Shown here: piece by piece, positions 4,988 through 7,520 of the stretch | Position numbering within the stretch: position 1 is the first letter of the stretch | How the letters are laid out: each line of letters opens with the position of its first letter | Assembly (NCBI GenBank): GCA_002433055.1 | Contig: DJHJ01000007.1 | Location: 1 to 7,520, forward strand | DNA: 7,520 nt | Direction: 5' to 3' | Origin: Acidobacteriia bacterium UBA6623 | GTDB lineage: Bacteria; Acidobacteriota; Terriglobia; Bryobacterales; UBA6623 | Translations under genes and position numbers: made by a program | The notes under the pieces: generated by a model | What the model was told of the DNA's origin: nothing | The model's database searches: none | Seen by the model: the letters and a program-made list of their open reading frames with translations, nothing else

Positions 4988-7520
4988 ATGACAAAACGTA
5001 TTGCCTCCTTGTCCTGCGTGGCTTTTTATCTAATCTCGACCCTTCTGGCAGGCGCTGAGCAACCGGTCCCATCGCGGCAGTCTGCAAGTTCAGCGCAGCA
5101 CGCCCAAGATATGGCTGAAGGGCTGAAGTTATTCAAGCAGCGGGTTCGCCCGCTGCTCACTAAACACTGCCTAGTATGCCACGGTGATTCACAAAAATTG
5201 GGAGGTTTTGACCTATCGAACCGTGAAGCATTAATAGACAGTGGCAACCTAGGTGAAAATGCCGCGTCAAGCCTTTTAATTAAACTACTCCGCCATGAAG
5301 AAGAACCACACATGCCCTTCAAGCAAGCCAAGTTATCGGATAAGGACATCGATGAGGTTTCCCGTTGGATTGATCTCGGAGTCCCCTACGATCAGCCACT
5401 TGTTAGTTCAACTACCCAAGATCGCATCGAAACTACTTCACTACCTAAAAGCAAGAACCGCCAGAGTAGTTTTTGGTCCTTTCTCCCACTTGAACAGACA
5501 GCCCTACCGTCTGCTTCAGATTCACTCTGGAATGCAAACCCGATTGATCAATTTATCCATCAGGAACTTACATCACAAAGTCTGCAACCAAATTCCATTG
5601 CTGATCGCGCTACACTGGCGCGTCGTGCTTATCTAAATTTGCTTGGACTGCCTCCTGAACCAGAAAAAATTGATGCGTTTGTTCAGGACCCTTCTCCTGA
5701 TGCCTATGAGAGATTAATTGATGACCTGTTGGACTCATCACACTATGGTGAACGCTGGGCGCGTCACTGGATGGACATAGCCCGCTTTGCCGAGAGCGAT
5801 GGATTTGAGCAAGATTGGCATCGACATGCGGCTTATCATTACCGTGATTTTTTAATCCGCGCTTTCAATAGCGACATGCCCTACGACCAATTTGTGCGCT
5901 GGCAAATAGCAGGGGATGAACTAGCCCCAGAAAACCCTCAAGCCATGATGGCAACGGGGTTCTTAGGTGCTGGCCCTTTCCCAAGCCAGATTCCAGAAAC
6001 AGAGTTTGAGACAACTCGCTATGGCGAATTAGACGACATGGTTGGAACGATGGGCACAGCAACCCTTGGCCTCACTATTGGCTGTGCACGCTGTCATGAT
6101 CATAAATACGATCCCATTTCAAGCCAGGAGTACTACCGCCTGGTCTCCATTTTTGGGCGGACTATTCGTACTGAAATTGATTACACCCCCAACCATGAAG
6201 ATTATCTGAAAGAAAAACAAGAGTGGCAACAGCAATACGAAGCCCTAAAAACACTACGTGACAACCACGACAAACATCTTGCTGAGCCTTTCTCAAAATG
6301 GTTAACACGCCTCGAAAAAGGGGAGAACGACTTCGTAACAGACCTATCTTGGCAGGTGCTTGACATAATTTCACACAAATCAGAAGTTGTTCGTGATTCT
6401 GTAGATAGTGCAATCTTCGAAAAACTTGAGGATGGATCCTTGCTTGCTACGGGCCCTAATCCCAGGTTTACGACGTACACCTTTACCGCGGAAACTCTTG
6501 CCACCGACATTACTTCAATCCGACTAGAGGCTCTTACTCATCCTTCGTTGTTCGGGAAGGGTCCTGGACGTTCTCATTCTGGGCAGTTTAATCTCAATCA
6601 GGTCGATGTCGAAATACAGCCAATGCAAGTTGGCGAGGTGGGCCCATTCAAAGCAGAGCTCGTTGCAGGGACTGCCACTGGTGAAAAAACTGTGGTGACA
6701 TACGACGAGACTTACCTTGTTAATCGAATTGAGTGGCTATTGAAACCTTCGGAGACCGGAGTCGACCAAGCAGCAGTCTTCACTTTTGATAAACCGATCG
6801 GTTTTGAAGGTGGAACAAGATTGATCGTCACCATGAGTTTCAGAGTTAACACACAATTTACAATTGGTAGGCCACGCCTGTCGATCTCCTCGAAAAGCAG
6901 ACCAGAAGTGACCGTGCGAGATGGCATTCCACAAGATGTCGTCGAAGGCTTAGGTGCGCTAAAGAAAGAAGGCCTAAACGCTATTTCCAAAAAACAAAAG
7001 GGGGCTTTATTTGAATGGTTCGTACGCTCTAAAAAGAGTCGACAGGATCATAATGAGAAACTTCGTTTGCATCTGAATGTGAAGCCACGTTCACCAAAAA
7101 CTAGAATGCAGGTTACGGTTGAAGGTTTACCTACTCTCCCACATCCCGCTGAGGAGCAAGCAGGCTTCTCTTATCCTCATTATTACCCTGCGACTTACTT
7201 CCTTAATCGTGGCGACGTGGCTCAAAAAGGCGACGTCGCTCGACCAGGTTACGTTCAGGTGCTAATGCGTAGCGGCTTTGATGAAAAAAGATGGAGAATT
7301 GACCCACCGATCGAGCACAACCGCAGCAGGTTCGATCGTGCCTCTTTGTCAAACTGGATTACCGATGTGGACAACGGTGCTGGCGCCCTCCTAGCTCGTG
7401 TAATTGTGAATCGAGTGTGGCATCACCACTTCGGTCGTGGCATCGTGGCTACCCCTAATGATTTTGGCATGCAGGGTGATCGCCCAACGCACCCTCAACT
7501 ATTAGACTGGCTTTCCCGGG
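4988..7520 (+). CDS. PSCyt1/DUF1549/DUF1553 cytochrome c-type protein, 3' end cut by window
   Basis: This is an exported c-type cytochrome-like protein of the planctomycete family; 844 codons are visible with no stop before the right edge. Residues 1-23 form a Sec signal peptide (KR n-region, hydrophobic core, cleavage expected after AGA). The PSCyt1 domain, about 40-120, carries heme motif CLVCH at 61-65. DUF1549 (PSCyt2), about 184-395, contains GERWARHW at 254-261 and a second CxxCH, CARCH at 366-370, followed by DHKYDP. A charged, probably helical stretch lies at about 405-432. A beta-rich middle domain includes GPGR at 525-528 and SGQFNLNQVDV just after. DUF1553 (PSD1) begins near 785 with NRVWHHHFGRG at 808-818; perhaps 200 or more residues are missing beyond the window. 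An in-frame ATG at 4952 overlaps the preceding stop as ATGA and would add 12 residues with acidic residues before the signal, so 4988 is preferred. Electron transfer is inferred from the heme motifs; the actual role is unknown. Confidence 0.92.
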   Translation, partial: MTKRIASLSCVAFYLISTLLAGAEQPVPSRQSASSAQHAQDMAEGLKLFKQRVRPLLTKHCLVCHGDSQKLGGFDLSNREALIDSGNLGENAASSLLIKLLRHEEEPHMPFKQAKLSDKDIDEVSRWIDLGVPYDQPLVSSTTQDRIETTSLPKSKNRQSSFWSFLPLEQTALPSASDSLWNANPIDQFIHQELTSQSLQPNSIADRATLARRAYLNLLGLPPEPEKIDAFVQDPSPDAYERLIDDLLDSSHYGERWARHWMDIARFAESDGFEQDWHRHAAYHYRDFLIRAFNSDMPYDQFVRWQIAGDELAPENPQAMMATGFLGAGPFPSQIPETEFETTRYGELDDMVGTMGTATLGLTIGCARCHDHKYDPISSQEYYRLVSIFGRTIRTEIDYTPNHEDYLKEKQEWQQQYEALKTLRDNHDKHLAEPFSKWLTRLEKGENDFVTDLSWQVLDIISHKSEVVRDSVDSAIFEKLEDGSLLATGPNPRFTTYTFTAETLATDITSIRLEALTHPSLFGKGPGRSHSGQFNLNQVDVEIQPMQVGEVGPFKAELVAGTATGEKTVVTYDETYLVNRIEWLLKPSETGVDQAAVFTFDKPIGFEGGTRLIVTMSFRVNTQFTIGRPRLSISSKSRPEVTVRDGIPQDVVEGLGALKKEGLNAISKKQKGALFEWFVRSKKSRQDHNEKLRLHLNVKPRSPKTRMQVTVEGLPTLPHPAEEQAGFSYPHYYPATYFLNRGDVAQKGDVARPGYVQVLMRSGFDEKRWRIDPPIEHNRSRFDRASLSNWITDVDNGAGALLARVIVNRVWHHHFGRGIVATPNDFGMQGDRPTHPQLLDWLSR
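7211..7246 (+). repeat. Near-perfect 18-bp tandem unit within the cytochrome gene
   Basis: GGCGACGTGGCTC at 7211-7223 recurs at 7229-7241 with one mismatch in 13, in phase with the reading frame. It encodes GDVA twice, at residues 742-745 and 748-751, in the RGDVAQKGDVARPG segment that precedes DUF1553. Homologues carry a related RGD...KG...PG motif here, so the second copy may be selected sequence rather than a recent duplication. Confidence 0.4.

Noticed and set aside
5295..5636. 113-codon plus-strand frame inside the cytochrome gene
   Set aside because: It is a different frame of a gene whose own frame carries continuous family motifs through this stretch.

Overview
The window reads as a piece of chromosome from a free-living bacterium of the PVC superphylum, most likely Verrucomicrobiota or Planctomycetota. 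The evidence is the pair of exported proteins on the right: a Tat-exported DUF1501 protein and a planctomycete-type cytochrome c protein (PSCyt1/DUF1549/DUF1553). Both families are heavily expanded in those phyla and uncommon elsewhere. Base composition looks moderate and even throughout. I see no sign of a mobile element, CRISPR array or recent insertion. The phylum call is inference; no rRNA is present to settle it.

Left half, minus strand (positions 141-3279). Read in the direction of transcription, this is purM, purN, tyrS and tRNA-Thr(CGU). purM and purN overlap by 4 bp (ATGA) and encode steps 5 and 3 of de novo purine synthesis. tyrS follows after 70 bp with no convincing terminator between, and the tRNA gene lies 132 bp beyond tyrS. 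This is a housekeeping block, possibly one transcript. All three proteins are full length with their catalytic motifs intact.

Middle (3280-3503). This divergent intergenic region carries candidate promoters for both directions. The rightward one is the better match and is followed by a short stem-loop and a strong Shine-Dalgarno sequence.

Right half, plus strand (3504 to the window end). A DUF1501 gene with a twin-arginine signal is followed by a large cytochrome c-type gene with two CxxCH motifs, which runs off the right edge. The two reading frames abut or overlap (ATGA), so they are almost certainly co-transcribed and probably co-translated. Both products are predicted to leave the cytoplasm, one folded by Tat and one by Sec. 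Their biochemical role is not established in any organism I know of, so this pair is the least understood part of the window. The DUF1501-first gene order is worth noting.
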